A stretch of DNA of 64,000 nucleotides, taken from Micromonospora chaiyaphumensis. Lineage in GTDB: Bacteria > Actinomycetota > Actinomycetes > Mycobacteriales > Micromonosporaceae. Made by a program: the position numbers and the translations under genes. The notes beneath the pieces were generated by a model, which was given only the letters and a program-made list of their open reading frames with translations, did not search any database and was not told the DNA's origin. Below, in pieces: positions 1-8,369 of the stretch. The stretch lies in assembly GCF_900091435.1 (NCBI RefSeq), contig NZ_FMCS01000001.1, forward strand, positions 619,512-683,511, given 5' to 3'. Position 1 is the stretch's first letter. Each line of letters starts with the position of its first letter.

Positions 1-12
1 TAGCCTGACGGC

Positions 13-546
13 GTGCGTACGGTCGAACTGCTCTGCTCGCCGGAGCTGGAGGAGGCGGTACGGGCGGCCTGGGACCGGCTCGCCGCCGCCGGCCTGCCCA
101 GCCTGGCCCGCCACCAGCACCCGACCAACCGGCCGCACCTGACCCTCGCGTCGGTCGACGAGTTCCCGCCCGGCGCCGAGCAGCGCCTCGCCGACCTCTG
201 CGACGCGGCGCTGCCGCTGCCGGCCCGGCTGGACCGGGTGACGGTCCTCGACGGCAGCGCGCCGCTGGTCTGGCTGGTCCGCCCCACGCCGCAGCTCGTC
301 GCCCTGCACGGCGCGGTCTGGGACGTGCTCGCCGGGGCGCCCGGGCCGCAGCCGTGGCACCTGCCCGGGCGCTGGGTGCCGCACCTCAGCCTGGCGCTGC
401 GGTTCCGCGACGCCGACCGCCGCCGCGCCCGGGCCGTCGCCGGGCCGGACCGGCCGGGCGGGGAGTTCGTGGCCGCGCGCAGCTACGACAGCGACACCCG
501 GACGGTCTGCGAGCTGACCCCGGCCTGCCCGCACCCCGGCGCCTGA
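13..546 (+). CDS. 2'-5' RNA ligase family protein (2H phosphoesterase)
   Basis: A 177-residue protein of the 2H phosphoesterase / LigT fold. The two signature histidine motifs are visible: HLTL at residues 42-45 and HLSL at 124-127, spaced as expected for the two halves of the active site. Family members act on 2',3'-cyclic phosphates or 2'-5' linkages of RNA or nucleotides; the substrate here cannot be read from sequence. The start is GTG at 13, because an in-frame TAG lies at positions 1-3, so the gene is complete. It converges on the GH43 gene with a strong stem-loop between them. Family call fairly sure, precise function unknown. Confidence 0.85.
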   Translation: MRTVELLCSPELEEAVRAAWDRLAAAGLPSLARHQHPTNRPHLTLASVDEFPPGAEQRLADLCDAALPLPARLDRVTVLDGSAPLVWLVRPTPQLVALHGAVWDVLAGAPGPQPWHLPGRWVPHLSLALRFRDADRRRARAVAGPDRPGGEFVAARSYDSDTRTVCELTPACPHPGA

Positions 547-562
547 CGGGGACGATCCCGGC

Positions 563-600
563 CGACCGGGGCCGCCCGGCTCGGTGGACGGCCCCGGTCG
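563..600. terminator. Bidirectional stem-loop between convergent genes
   Basis: A perfect 12-bp inverted repeat (563-574 with 589-600) around a 14-nt loop, located between the convergent 2H phosphoesterase and GH43 genes. There is no T-run, which is common for actinobacterial terminators. Confidence 0.6.
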
Positions 601-606
601 CCGGGG

Positions 607-2829
607 TCAGCGGTAGAACCGCAGGTAGTCGAACTCCGCGGTCACCGCCGGGGTGGCGCCGCCGTGCGCGACCAGACCGATCCGGGGCGTCGTGCCGGCC
701 GGAAAGGTCCAGACCGCGCCCCACGTCCAGTGCGTGCCGTCCCGGCTGGAGGCGGCCCGGAACTCGTGCTCGCCGGTGACCCGGTCGACGTGGTGCGCCA
801 GCCGCAGCCACGTCGTGGTGGCCGGGGTGCCGACGATGCTGCCGCCGTAGACGGGCTGGCCGGCGAAGGGCAGCTCGTAGCCGTACTCGACCTGGCGGGT
901 GTTCCAGATGGCCACCTGGGCGAGCCGGGCGAACCGGTCATCGTCCACGTACGCCACGAGGCCCGCCTGCTGGTAGTTGCGGACGACGTCCTCGCCGAGG
1001 TCGAGGGTCACCTTCGTCTCCGCGACGTAGTCGCCCGCGGGCGCGTCCCGCAGGAGGACCCCGGCCGTGTTGCCGCTGCCCACCAGGTCGGTCGACTCGA
1101 CCGGCCAGCGCAGCGCCCCGCCGGTCACGGTGGCGGCCGGGTTGGGCCGGATCCACTGCCAGGCGGGGTCGAGCCCGCCGGTGAACTCGTCGGAGTACCG
1201 GGCGAGCAGCGGGCCGACGCGGGGCGGGGCGACGACGTGCCGGACCGGGCGGTACAGCGCGGCCGCGCTGACGTTGTCGAACTCCGCCGGGCCGCCGTCG
1301 GCGCGCACGGCGAGCGGACCGCCCGCCGGCCGCGTGAGCTCCAGCGCCACCACGGCGAGCTGGTCGCCGAGGCGGGCCGGGCTCAGCTCGGCGACGAGCC
1401 GGCGGTCGCTTACCTCCACGGCCAGGTTGTGCCGGTCGCTGAGGTCGAGTCCGGCGGGCAGCGGCACGCCGGCCGTCGCGCCGCCGCTGTCCCGCGCGGT
1501 CAGCCGGCCGCCGCCGACCGTGACCTCCACCCGGCCGAGCCGCAGCCCGGCCGCCTCCGCGCCGGTCAGCCGCAGGTCGGCTTCGGCCCGCAGGTCGCCG
1601 CCGAGGCCGGTCCGGGCGGTCAGCGTGCCGCTGCCGGCCAGCACGCCGCCGGTCACCCGCCAGTGGCCCGTGCCGCCCCGCCAGCCGTCCAGGTCGGCGG
1701 TGTCGAAGCGGGCGTCGACCCGGCCGGTGGTGACCGGCGCGGGCCGGGCGCCCTCGGAGGGGCCGGCGCCGGCGTTGACGGTCGGCCAGCCGTCCACCCA
1801 GTCGAGGCGGTCCAGCAGCATCGGCCGCTCGTTGATCCCGAACGGCTCGTCCAGGTACGGGTCGGCCCGGTCGATCGCGTGGTAGGCGATCCAGTCCTGC
1901 CCGGACAGGTCGGTGAGCACGGCGTTGTGCCCGGTGCCGATCCACCGGTTGCCGTTCTGGGTGAGCACCGGCGTGCCGCCGGCCCGGGAGACGTCCAGCC
2001 GCTGGCCGTCCCGGTCCACGAACGGCCCGCGCGGGTCGCGCGCCCGGCCGACCTGCACCGAGTAGCCGGTGGCCGGGCCGGCACAGCAGTTCGCCGTGGA
2101 GGCGAACAGCCAGTACCAGCCGTCGTGGCGCAGCACGTAGCCGCCCTCGAACTTGTTGTCGATGGCGACCAGGCTCGGCGTGCCGACCGCGCGCAGCCCG
2201 TCGGGCGTGAGCTCGGTGACCGAGATGCCGCCGTAGTAGCTGCCGAAGTAGAGGTAGGACCGGCCGTCGACGTCGGTGAACTGGCTCGGGTCGATGGTCC
2301 ACAGGTAGCCGCCGCCCCCGCCGGGCCGGGGGGCGACCACGGGGGTGTCGGCGAAGGTCCACGGTCCGGCCGGGGTGGGCGCGGTGGCCGCCCCGATCGC
2401 GGTGTCGAAGGTGTCGCCGGAGACGGTGGTGTCGGTGACGGTCACGTACATCACCCAGCGGTCGCCGATCCGGCGCACGTCGGGCGCCCAGAACGCGGCC
2501 CCGGCCGCGGCGAAGGCCGGTCGCTGGTCGGGCGCGAAGGCGTCGCCCACGTAGGTCCAGTCGGCCAGGTCGGCCGAGCGGGCGATCGGCACCCGGTGCG
2601 CCTGGCGTTCGCCCTCGCGCAGCGGGTCGGAGGTGCCGAAGGCGTACCAGAGGCCGTCGTCACCGCGGACGACGGCGGGGTCGGCGAAGGTGTCGGCGAA
2701 GCCGGCCGAGACCGGGTTCCGGTAGCGGTCGGCTGCCGCGGCCGCCGGTGCGGCAGCCGCGGCCGTGGTCGTCGTCAGGAGCAGAGCGAGTGCGGCGGCG
2801 AGCACGCCGCGGCGGTGGAGGTGTCCCAT
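607..2829 (-). CDS. Secreted glycoside hydrolase family 43 protein with C-terminal lectin-like domains
   Basis: A 740-residue exported enzyme. Residues 1-33 form a signal peptide (twin Arg at 6-7, Leu/Ala core, AAA cleavage region). Residues about 37-340 form the GH43 five-bladed propeller, with candidate catalytic Asp50 (in ADPAVV), Asp180 (TIDPSQF) and Glu228 (FEGGY). Two concanavalin-like beta-sandwich segments follow (about 365-520 and 540-740), the second resembling the C-terminal domain of GH43 xylosidases. The likely substrate is an arabinan or arabinoxylan side chain, acting outside the cell. An imperfect operator-like dyad overlaps the putative promoter. The divergent ArsR-type gene may or may not regulate it. 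Confidence 0.88.
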   Translation of the reverse strand: MGHLHRRGVLAAALALLLTTTTAAAAAPAAAAADRYRNPVSAGFADTFADPAVVRGDDGLWYAFGTSDPLREGERQAHRVPIARSADLADWTYVGDAFAPDQRPAFAAAGAAFWAPDVRRIGDRWVMYVTVTDTTVSGDTFDTAIGAATAPTPAGPWTFADTPVVAPRPGGGGGYLWTIDPSQFTDVDGRSYLYFGSYYGGISVTELTPDGLRAVGTPSLVAIDNKFEGGYVLRHDGWYWLFASTANCCAGPATGYSVQVGRARDPRGPFVDRDGQRLDVSRAGGTPVLTQNGNRWIGTGHNAVLTDLSGQDWIAYHAIDRADPYLDEPFGINERPMLLDRLDWVDGWPTVNAGAGPSEGARPAPVTTGRVDARFDTADLDGWRGGTGHWRVTGGVLAGSGTLTARTGLGGDLRAEADLRLTGAEAAGLRLGRVEVTVGGGRLTARDSGGATAGVPLPAGLDLSDRHNLAVEVSDRRLVAELSPARLGDQLAVVALELTRPAGGPLAVRADGGPAEFDNVSAAALYRPVRHVVAPPRVGPLLARYSDEFTGGLDPAWQWIRPNPAATVTGGALRWPVESTDLVGSGNTAGVLLRDAPAGDYVAETKVTLDLGEDVVRNYQQAGLVAYVDDDRFARLAQVAIWNTRQVEYGYELPFAGQPVYGGSIVGTPATTTWLRLAHHVDRVTGEHEFRAASSRDGTHWTWGAVWTFPAGTTPRIGLVAHGGATPAVTAEFDYLRFYR

Positions 2830-2877
2830 CAGGCCTGCCTTGGAGGTAGACGGAGGTCACTGCGGTGCCCCCGTTTC

Positions 2878-2901
2878 TACAACGTTGGAGACAACGATGT
2901 A
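2878..2901. promoter_or_regulatory. Operator-like dyad upstream of the GH43 gene
   Basis: Arms TACAACGTT (2878-2886) and AACGATGTA (2893-2901) match at 8 of 9 positions around a 6-nt spacer. On the minus strand it spans the space between a TTTACA -35-like element and a TAGAAA -10-like element, so a bound regulator would block transcription of the GH43 gene. ACAACGTTGT-type sites are typical of LacI-family sugar regulators in actinomycetes (established knowledge); the bound regulator is not known. Confidence 0.5.
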
Positions 2902-2959
2902 AAGCGCGACGCGCACACGTCGGTGGGTACCGAACGATTCACGTGCCAGCATTGCCCGC

Positions 2960-3700
2960 ATGACCAGCCGCACCGACGGACACGCCCTGGCCGGGCTCGC
3001 CGCGCTGCTCGCCGACCCGACCCGGGCCGGCTTCTGCCTCGCCCTGCTCGACGGGCGGGCCTGGACCGCGGGCGAACTGGCCCGGTCCGCCGGGGTCGCG
3101 CCGTCCACGGCGAGCGACCACCTCACCCGCCTGGTCCGCGGCGGGCTGCTGGCCGAGGAACGGCAGGGCCGGCACCGGTACGTCCGCCTCGCCGACCCGT
3201 CGGTGGCCCAGCTCGTCGAGGACCTGGCCGGCCGGGCGCCCGCCCCGGCGACCCCGCCCCGCACGTTGCGCGCCGCGTCCGCCCAGGCGTCCCTCGCGTA
3301 CGCCCGGACCTGCTACGACCACGTCGCCGGCCGGCTGGGCGTGCTGCTGCATGACGCCCTGCTGGCCCGGGGCGTGCTCGACCGCGCCGGCGGCCTGGCG
3401 GTGACCCCGGCCGGGATCGCCTGGCTGACCGACCTCGGCGTGCCCGTCGAGCCGCTGCGCGCCGCCCGGCGGCCCCTGGTCCGGGACTGCCTGGACTGGA
3501 CCGAGCGCCGCCCCCACCTGGCCGGCGCGCTGGGCGCCGCGCTCTGCCGGCGCTTCCTCGATCTCGGCTGGACGGCGCGCGGCACCGGCCGGGCCCTCCG
3601 CCTCACCCCGGCCGGCCGCCCCGCCCTGGCCGCCGCCCTCGCGCTCGACCCGGCCGACCTCGCGCCACCCGCCCGGGACACCGGCCCCGCCCGCGCCTGA
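2960..3700 (+). CDS. ArsR-family winged-helix transcriptional regulator
   Basis: A 246-residue regulator with an N-terminal winged-helix domain. Residues about 10-85 carry the ArsR pattern LADPTRAGFCLALL, a recognition helix in GVAPSTASDHLTRL and a wing in RQGRHRYVRL. The C-terminal 150 residues are an Ala/Arg-rich extension typical of larger actinobacterial ArsR-like proteins. No CxC-type metal-binding cysteine pair is visible, so metal sensing is unlikely. It is divergent from GH43 and ends 16 bp before the convergent response regulator. Confidence 0.82.
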   Translation: MTSRTDGHALAGLAALLADPTRAGFCLALLDGRAWTAGELARSAGVAPSTASDHLTRLVRGGLLAEERQGRHRYVRLADPSVAQLVEDLAGRAPAPATPPRTLRAASAQASLAYARTCYDHVAGRLGVLLHDALLARGVLDRAGGLAVTPAGIAWLTDLGVPVEPLRAARRPLVRDCLDWTERRPHLAGALGAALCRRFLDLGWTARGTGRALRLTPAGRPALAAALALDPADLAPPARDTGPARA

Positions 3701-3716
3701 CCCGTCGCCGGCCGGG

Positions 3717-4322
3717 TCAGAGCCAGCCGGCCTCGCGGGCCCGCCGCACCGCCTCGGCCCGATCGGCGGCGCCGAGCTTCTGCACGCACGCGGCCAGGTG
3801 GTTCCGGACGGTCCCGGCCGCCAGGTGGGTCCGCCGGGCGATCACCGCGACCGGGGTGCCCAGCTCGGCCAGCCGCAGCGTCTCCAGCTCCCGCGGCGTG
3901 AGGGGGCACTCGGGCAGGGTCAGCGCCTCGGCGGCGAGGGCCGGGTCGACGTACCGGGCGCCGGCGTGCACCCGGCGGATCACGTCGGCCAGCGCGCCCC
4001 CGGGGGCGCCCTTGGCGAGGAACCCCCGCGCGCCCGCGGTCAGCGCCGGCCGGAGGTGGGCGGGCCGGCCGTGCCCCGTGAGGATCACCGTGGCGCAGCC
4101 GGGCAGCACACGGGCCAGTTCGGCGGCGACCTGGATCCCGCCGGGCACCGGCATCTCCAGGTCCAGCACGGCGACGTCGGGGCGGTGGGCCAGCGCCGCG
4201 TCGAGGGCGGCGCGGCCGTCGGCGGCGTGCGCCACCACCTCGATGTCCGGCTCCAGGTCGAGCAGGGCCGCGAGGGCGAGGCGGATCAGCTCCTCGTCGT
4301 CGGCCAGCAGCACCCGGATCAC
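3717..4322 (-). CDS. NarL/LuxR-family response regulator
   Basis: A 201-residue two-component regulator. The receiver domain (1-120) has the acidic pocket at DDE (residues 8-10), phosphoacceptor Asp54 (AVLDLEMP) and a Lys in LAKGAP. The LuxR-type helix-turn-helix covers about 137-198 (LTPRELETLRLAELG...AAGTVRNHL). The GTG start at 4322 overlaps the kinase stop by 4 bp (GTGA), so translation is coupled. The open frame continues far upstream, but that part is a shadow of the kinase. It probably controls the divergent membrane protein and/or its own operon through the large dyad at 5510-5550. Confidence 0.92.
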   Translation of the reverse strand: MIRVLLADDEELIRLALAALLDLEPDIEVVAHAADGRAALDAALAHRPDVAVLDLEMPVPGGIQVAAELARVLPGCATVILTGHGRPAHLRPALTAGARGFLAKGAPGGALADVIRRVHAGARYVDPALAAEALTLPECPLTPRELETLRLAELGTPVAVIARRTHLAAGTVRNHLAACVQKLGAADRAEAVRRAREAGWL

Positions 4323-5461
4323 GCGGTCACCGGCAGGGTCGCCACGAGGTGGAACACCCCGTCCTCGGCGTACGCGCGGACGCTGCCGCCGGCCGGGGCG
4401 AGCCGGTCGGCCAGCCCGCGCAGGCCACCGCTGAGCCCGTCCGGGCCGGCACTGCCGGCGCCGTCGTTGCGTACGGTCATCGTCACCAGGCCGTCCTCGC
4501 GGGTGAGCTCGATCCGGCACCAGTCGGCCCGGCTGTGCCGCAGTACGTTCGTCCCGGCCTCGCGCAGCACGGCGGCCAGGTCGGCGGCGACAGGGGCGGG
4601 CAGCTCGCCGGCCGGCGGCACCACCGTGCAGCGCACCCCGCTGGAGCGCAGCACCTCCCCCACGGCGGCCAGCTGCTCGGCCAGGTCGACGGCGCGGTAG
4701 CCGTGCACGGCCTCGCGTACCCGGGTCAGGGCGGACCCGGCGAGCCGCCGGACCTCCGCCGCCTCCCGGCCCGCCCGCGCGGCGTCGACCGGTGCGAGCC
4801 GCTCGGCCAGCTCCGCCTTGAGCGCGATCACGGTGAGGTCGTGGCCGAGCAGGTCGTGCACGTCGCGGGCGAAGCGCAGCCGTTCCTCGGCGGCGGCGAG
4901 CCGGGCCCGGGCGGCCTGCCCCTGCCGGGCCTCGACGACCAGGTCCCAGAACCAGACCTGGAGCCAGGTCACCCCGGCGATGCCGGCGCCCACGCCGCCG
5001 GTGACGAGCAGGGCGGTGGGCAGCGGCCCGCCGGTCGCCCCCGTCACGGCGGCCGAGGCGCCGAGCACCACCGCCGCCGCGAGCAGCGCGGGAAGCGGCC
5101 GGAACAGCAGCGGCGACATGCCGACCAGGGACGCACCCAGCCACGCCCAGGTGGGCCAGGCCCCGGCGGCGACCGGGCCGACCAGCGGCAGGCTGAGCAG
5201 GGCGGCCACCGCCAGCGCGGCGTGCCGGCGGCGCCGGGCCGGCCCGGCGAGCCAGGGGGTGACCGCCGCGTGCAGCACCGCGGCCTGGGCGGCGGTGAAG
5301 CCGGCGAGCCCGAGCACGCCGAGCGCCAGGCGCCGCGGGTCCGGCTCCCGGGCCAGCCCGACGCCGGGCAGCAGCAGGGTGGTCCAGACGTTCGTCGCCA
5401 GCGACAGCAGGGTGAGCTGCCGGGCCCGGCGCAGCCGGCGGTCCGCCGCGTCGACCGTCAT
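4319..5461 (-). CDS. Membrane sensor histidine kinase (HisKA_3 type)
   Basis: A 380-residue kinase. Residues about 10-175 hold several hydrophobic membrane segments with no obvious extracellular sensor domain, suggesting sensing inside the membrane. The dimerisation/phosphoacceptor helix carries His202 in VHDLLGHDL. The ATPase domain has its N-box at REAGTNVLRHS and G-boxes near SGGLRGLADRL. The start at ATG 5461 is preferred over 5491 because the kinase family begins near here. Its architecture matches DesK/LiaS-type kinases paired with NarL regulators. The stop overlaps the regulator start (GTGA). Confidence 0.9.
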   Translation of the reverse strand: MTVDAADRRLRRARQLTLLSLATNVWTTLLLPGVGLAREPDPRRLALGVLGLAGFTAAQAAVLHAAVTPWLAGPARRRRHAALAVAALLSLPLVGPVAAGAWPTWAWLGASLVGMSPLLFRPLPALLAAAVVLGASAAVTGATGGPLPTALLVTGGVGAGIAGVTWLQVWFWDLVVEARQGQAARARLAAAEERLRFARDVHDLLGHDLTVIALKAELAERLAPVDAARAGREAAEVRRLAGSALTRVREAVHGYRAVDLAEQLAAVGEVLRSSGVRCTVVPPAGELPAPVAADLAAVLREAGTNVLRHSRADWCRIELTREDGLVTMTVRNDGAGSAGPDGLSGGLRGLADRLAPAGGSVRAYAEDGVFHLVATLPVTA

Positions 5462-5509
5462 GTCCGCCGATCCTAGGGCCGCGGGCCGCACGGTTCACCC
5501 CTGCGGAAT

Positions 5510-5550
5510 GTCACGCCGTACCCGTGCGCGACGCACGGGTTTCCCGTGAC
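5510..5550. promoter_or_regulatory. Extended 41-bp dyad in the divergent promoter region
   Basis: A nested inverted repeat centred on 5530. The inner arms are ACCCGTGCG (5520-5528) and CGCACGGGT (5532-5540), a perfect 9-bp match around CGA. The outer arms are GTCACG (5510-5515) and CGTGAC (5545-5550), also perfect. It lies between the histidine kinase and the divergent membrane protein, the expected position for the response-regulator operator. Confidence 0.55.
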
Positions 5551-5594
5551 GGACGCGCCTGGTCCCGAAGGCGGGGCACCGGCAGGCTCGGGCC

Positions 5595-6422
5595 ATGACC
5601 GAGACGACGGTGGGCGTACCGCTGCGGGCGGACGCACGACGGCTGGCCGGCCACCTGGCCGGGATGGTCGTGGCGATGGTGGTCGGCATGCTGCTGCTCG
5701 GCCCGCTGTGGCGGGTCGGCACGGCGCTGCTGGGCGGCGCGGACGTGCTGGCCCGGGCGGATGTCGGCGCGCTGGTGATGGCGACGGACATGGGGCTGGG
5801 CATGGCCGCCTGGATGTGGCACCGGGGCCACGGATGGACCGCCACCGCCGAGATGGTGGCCGTCATGTACGTCCCGTTCCTGCTGCTGCTCCCGGCCTGG
5901 TGGGGCGGGCTCGTGGGGGACGACGCGCTGATGCTCGGCGGCCACCTGCTGATGCTGCCGGCGATGGCGCTGGTGGCGGTGCGGCACCGGCACGCGCACC
6001 CGGCGCCGGCCCGCCGCCACCCGGTCGCCGCGGCGGTGGCGCGCCGGTGGCCGACGGGGTTGGCCCTGCTCATGACCGTGGACCTCTGGGTCGCGCCGAC
6101 CGTGTTCGCCCCGTGGACGCTGCTGGTGCTGCCGGCCGGCTACCTGCTCATCGGCACCTGGCGGCGGCAGTGGGGCGACCGCCGGAACCTGGCGTGGCAA
6201 CTCGCGGGGCTGGCCGGTTGGGGCGGCCTGGCGGCCGGCGCACTGCTCGGGCCGGACGGCCTCGCCGGCGTGCTGGTCGGCCTCGGCTGGCTGGGGCACG
6301 CCGCGTGGGACGTCGCGCACCACCGCACCGGCCGGGTGGTCCCCCGGGGCTACGCGGAGTGGTGCGGGGTGCTGGACGTGGCCGTGGGCACGACCACCCT
6401 GCTGGCCGTCCTGGCCGGGTGA
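5595..6422 (+). CDS. Polytopic membrane protein, likely target of the adjacent two-component system
   Basis: A 275-residue protein with about seven or eight hydrophobic segments (for example residues 19-40, 55-75, 85-110, 115-130, 155-180, 200-245 and 255-275). Met, His and Trp are unusually frequent around the second segment (MGLGMAAWMWHRGHGW), and a histidine-rich loop follows (RHRHAHPAPARRH, about 133-145), which could bind a metal. I do not recognise the family. Its divergent position opposite a kinase/regulator pair with a large shared dyad suggests control by that system. Confidence 0.7.
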   Translation: MTETTVGVPLRADARRLAGHLAGMVVAMVVGMLLLGPLWRVGTALLGGADVLARADVGALVMATDMGLGMAAWMWHRGHGWTATAEMVAVMYVPFLLLLPAWWGGLVGDDALMLGGHLLMLPAMALVAVRHRHAHPAPARRHPVAAAVARRWPTGLALLMTVDLWVAPTVFAPWTLLVLPAGYLLIGTWRRQWGDRRNLAWQLAGLAGWGGLAAGALLGPDGLAGVLVGLGWLGHAAWDVAHHRTGRVVPRGYAEWCGVLDVAVGTTTLLAVLAG

Positions 6423-6515
6423 AGGGACCCGGCCGGATTCACCCCGGCGTGGCGGGGGCGACGGTTTGCGACGGTCGCCGCGACGGCCCGGTGGCGGTGA
6501 TGAAAGGCTTGTCCC

Positions 6516-8315
6516 ATGAGTTCCGCACCAACCCCGACCGATCCCGCCCACTCCGCCGACGACGACGCCGCCGCCTTCGCGGACCTCGGACTGCGCACCG
6601 AGCTGCTGAAGGCGCTGTCCGTCCTCGGCTACGAGGAGCCGACCCCGATCCAGCGGGAGGCCATCCCACCGCTGCTCGCCGGCCGGGATCTGCTGGGGCA
6701 GGCGGCGACCGGCACCGGCAAGACCGCGGCGTTCGCCCTGCCGCTGCTCCAGCGGATGCCCGACGACCGTTCCGGCGGGGATCCGGTGTCGCTGGTGCTG
6801 GTGCCGACGCGGGAGCTGGCGGTGCAGGTCTCCGAGGCGTTCCACCGCTACGGCAAGGACCTGGGCGCGCGGGTGCTGCCGATCTACGGCGGCCAGCCGA
6901 TCGGCCGGCAGCTGCGCGCCCTCGACGGCGGCGTCGACGTGGTGGTGGCGACGCCGGGCCGGGCGCTCGACCACATCGCCCGGGGCACCCTGCGGCTGGG
7001 CGCGCTCGCCACCGTGGTGCTGGACGAGGCGGACGAGATGCTCGACATGGGCTTCGCCGAGGACATCGAGGCGATCCTGGAGCACGCTCCGGCCGGCCGG
7101 CAGACCGTGCTCTTCTCGGCCACCATGCCGGCCCGGATCGACGGGCTGGCCCGCAAGCACCTGACCGACCCGGAGCGCATCCAGATCGAGCGCGAGCGGC
7201 CGGTCGCGGGTGAGGCGCCGCGGGTGCGGCAGAGCGCGTACATCGTGGCGCGGGCGCACAAGCCGGCGGCCCTGGGCCGGGTGCTGGACGTGGAGTCGCC
7301 CACCGCGGCGATCGTGTTCTGCCGCAGCCGGGAGGAGGTGGACCGGCTCACCGAGACGATGAACGGCCGCGGCTACCGGGCCGAGGCGCTGCACGGCGGG
7401 ATGAGCCAGGAGCAGCGCGACCGGGTGATGGGCCGGCTGCGGGCGGGCACCGCCGACCTGCTGGTGGCCACCGACGTGGCGGCCCGCGGGCTGGACGTGG
7501 AGCAGCTCACCCACGTGGTCAACTACGACGTCCCGTCGGCCCCCGAGTCGTACGTGCACCGGATCGGCCGGGTGGGCCGGGCCGGCCGGGAGGGCGTGGC
7601 CATCACCCTGGCCGAGCCGCGGGAGCACCGGATGCTCAAGACCATCGAGCGGGTCACCGGCCAGCGGATCACGGTCGACAAGATCCCCACGGTGGCGGAC
7701 CTGCGTACCCGGCGGCTGGAGCTGACCCAGGCGGCGCTGCGGGAGTCGCTGCTGGAGGACGACCTGGACCCGTTCCGGGCGATCGTCGAGTCGCTGACCG
7801 ACGAGTTCGACCTCGTGGAGGTCGCGCTGGCCGCGGTGCGGCTGGCCCACGAGGCCACGCTGCCCGGCACGGCCGACGAGGAGGAGGAGATCCCGCAGGT
7901 CGCGGTCCGCCCCGCCCGGGAGCCCCGACCGGGGTACGACGGCCGGGACCGGCGCGGCGGCGGGCGTCCCCGCTCCGGCGGCACCACGCAGGTGTTCATC
8001 GGCCTGGGCCGGCGCGCCGGGGTGCGCCCGCAGGACCTGGTCGGGGCGATCACCGGGGAGACCGGGGTCAGCGGCCGGGACATCGGCTCGATCGAGATCG
8101 CCGACCGGTTCTCCCTGGTCGAGGTGCCGTACGGGGTCGCCGACGAGGTGATCCAGGGGCTGCGCGGCAGCACCATCAAGGGCCGCAAGGCCACGGTGCG
8201 CCGCGACCGGGACGGTGACGGCGGCGGCGAGCGCCGCTTCGACGGTGACCGCCGGGAGCGGCGCGGCCGCGACGGCGACGGTGGCGAGCGGCGGGAGCGC
8301 CGGGACCGCTGGTGA
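6516..8315 (+). CDS. deaD: DEAD-box ATP-dependent RNA helicase with DbpA-like RNA-binding domain
   Basis: A 599-residue helicase. It carries the Q motif (YEEPTPIQREA), motif I (GTGKT, 66-70), the DEAD box (VLDEADEM, about 168-175), SAT (FSATMPAR), and motifs V and VI (ATDVAARGLDV; HRIGRVGRAGR). Residues about 487-565 match the RNA-binding domain of DbpA/CsdA helicases (TTQVFIGLGRRAG...). The tail is Arg/Asp/Gly-rich and likely disordered. Such enzymes remodel structured RNA and ribosomal precursors, often during cold stress. The start ATG at 6516 has AAAGG about 8 nt upstream. It ends at a strong bidirectional terminator facing lon. Confidence 0.95.
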   Translation: MSSAPTPTDPAHSADDDAAAFADLGLRTELLKALSVLGYEEPTPIQREAIPPLLAGRDLLGQAATGTGKTAAFALPLLQRMPDDRSGGDPVSLVLVPTRELAVQVSEAFHRYGKDLGARVLPIYGGQPIGRQLRALDGGVDVVVATPGRALDHIARGTLRLGALATVVLDEADEMLDMGFAEDIEAILEHAPAGRQTVLFSATMPARIDGLARKHLTDPERIQIERERPVAGEAPRVRQSAYIVARAHKPAALGRVLDVESPTAAIVFCRSREEVDRLTETMNGRGYRAEALHGGMSQEQRDRVMGRLRAGTADLLVATDVAARGLDVEQLTHVVNYDVPSAPESYVHRIGRVGRAGREGVAITLAEPREHRMLKTIERVTGQRITVDKIPTVADLRTRRLELTQAALRESLLEDDLDPFRAIVESLTDEFDLVEVALAAVRLAHEATLPGTADEEEEIPQVAVRPAREPRPGYDGRDRRGGGRPRSGGTTQVFIGLGRRAGVRPQDLVGAITGETGVSGRDIGSIEIADRFSLVEVPYGVADEVIQGLRGSTIKGRKATVRRDRDGDGGGERRFDGDRRERRGRDGDGGERRERRDRW

Positions 8316-8320
8316 GCACG

Positions 8321-8358
8321 GCCGAGGCCCCCGGTCCGGGTGGACCGGGGGCCTCGGC
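8321..8358. terminator. Bidirectional terminator between deaD and lon
   Basis: A perfect 17-bp stem (8321-8337 with 8342-8358) with a 4-nt GGGT loop, between two convergent genes. No T-run. Confidence 0.8.
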
Positions 8359-8369
8359 GTGTCGGGTGG

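Noticed and set aside
664..3354. A long plus-strand open frame (896 codons) opposite GH43
   Set aside because: It is antisense to a clear enzyme gene, has Arg/Gly/Ala/Val-rich content with no domain, and reflects the lack of stops in very GC-rich DNA. Similar frames opposite deaD, lon, bkdA, glyA and others were left out for the same reason.
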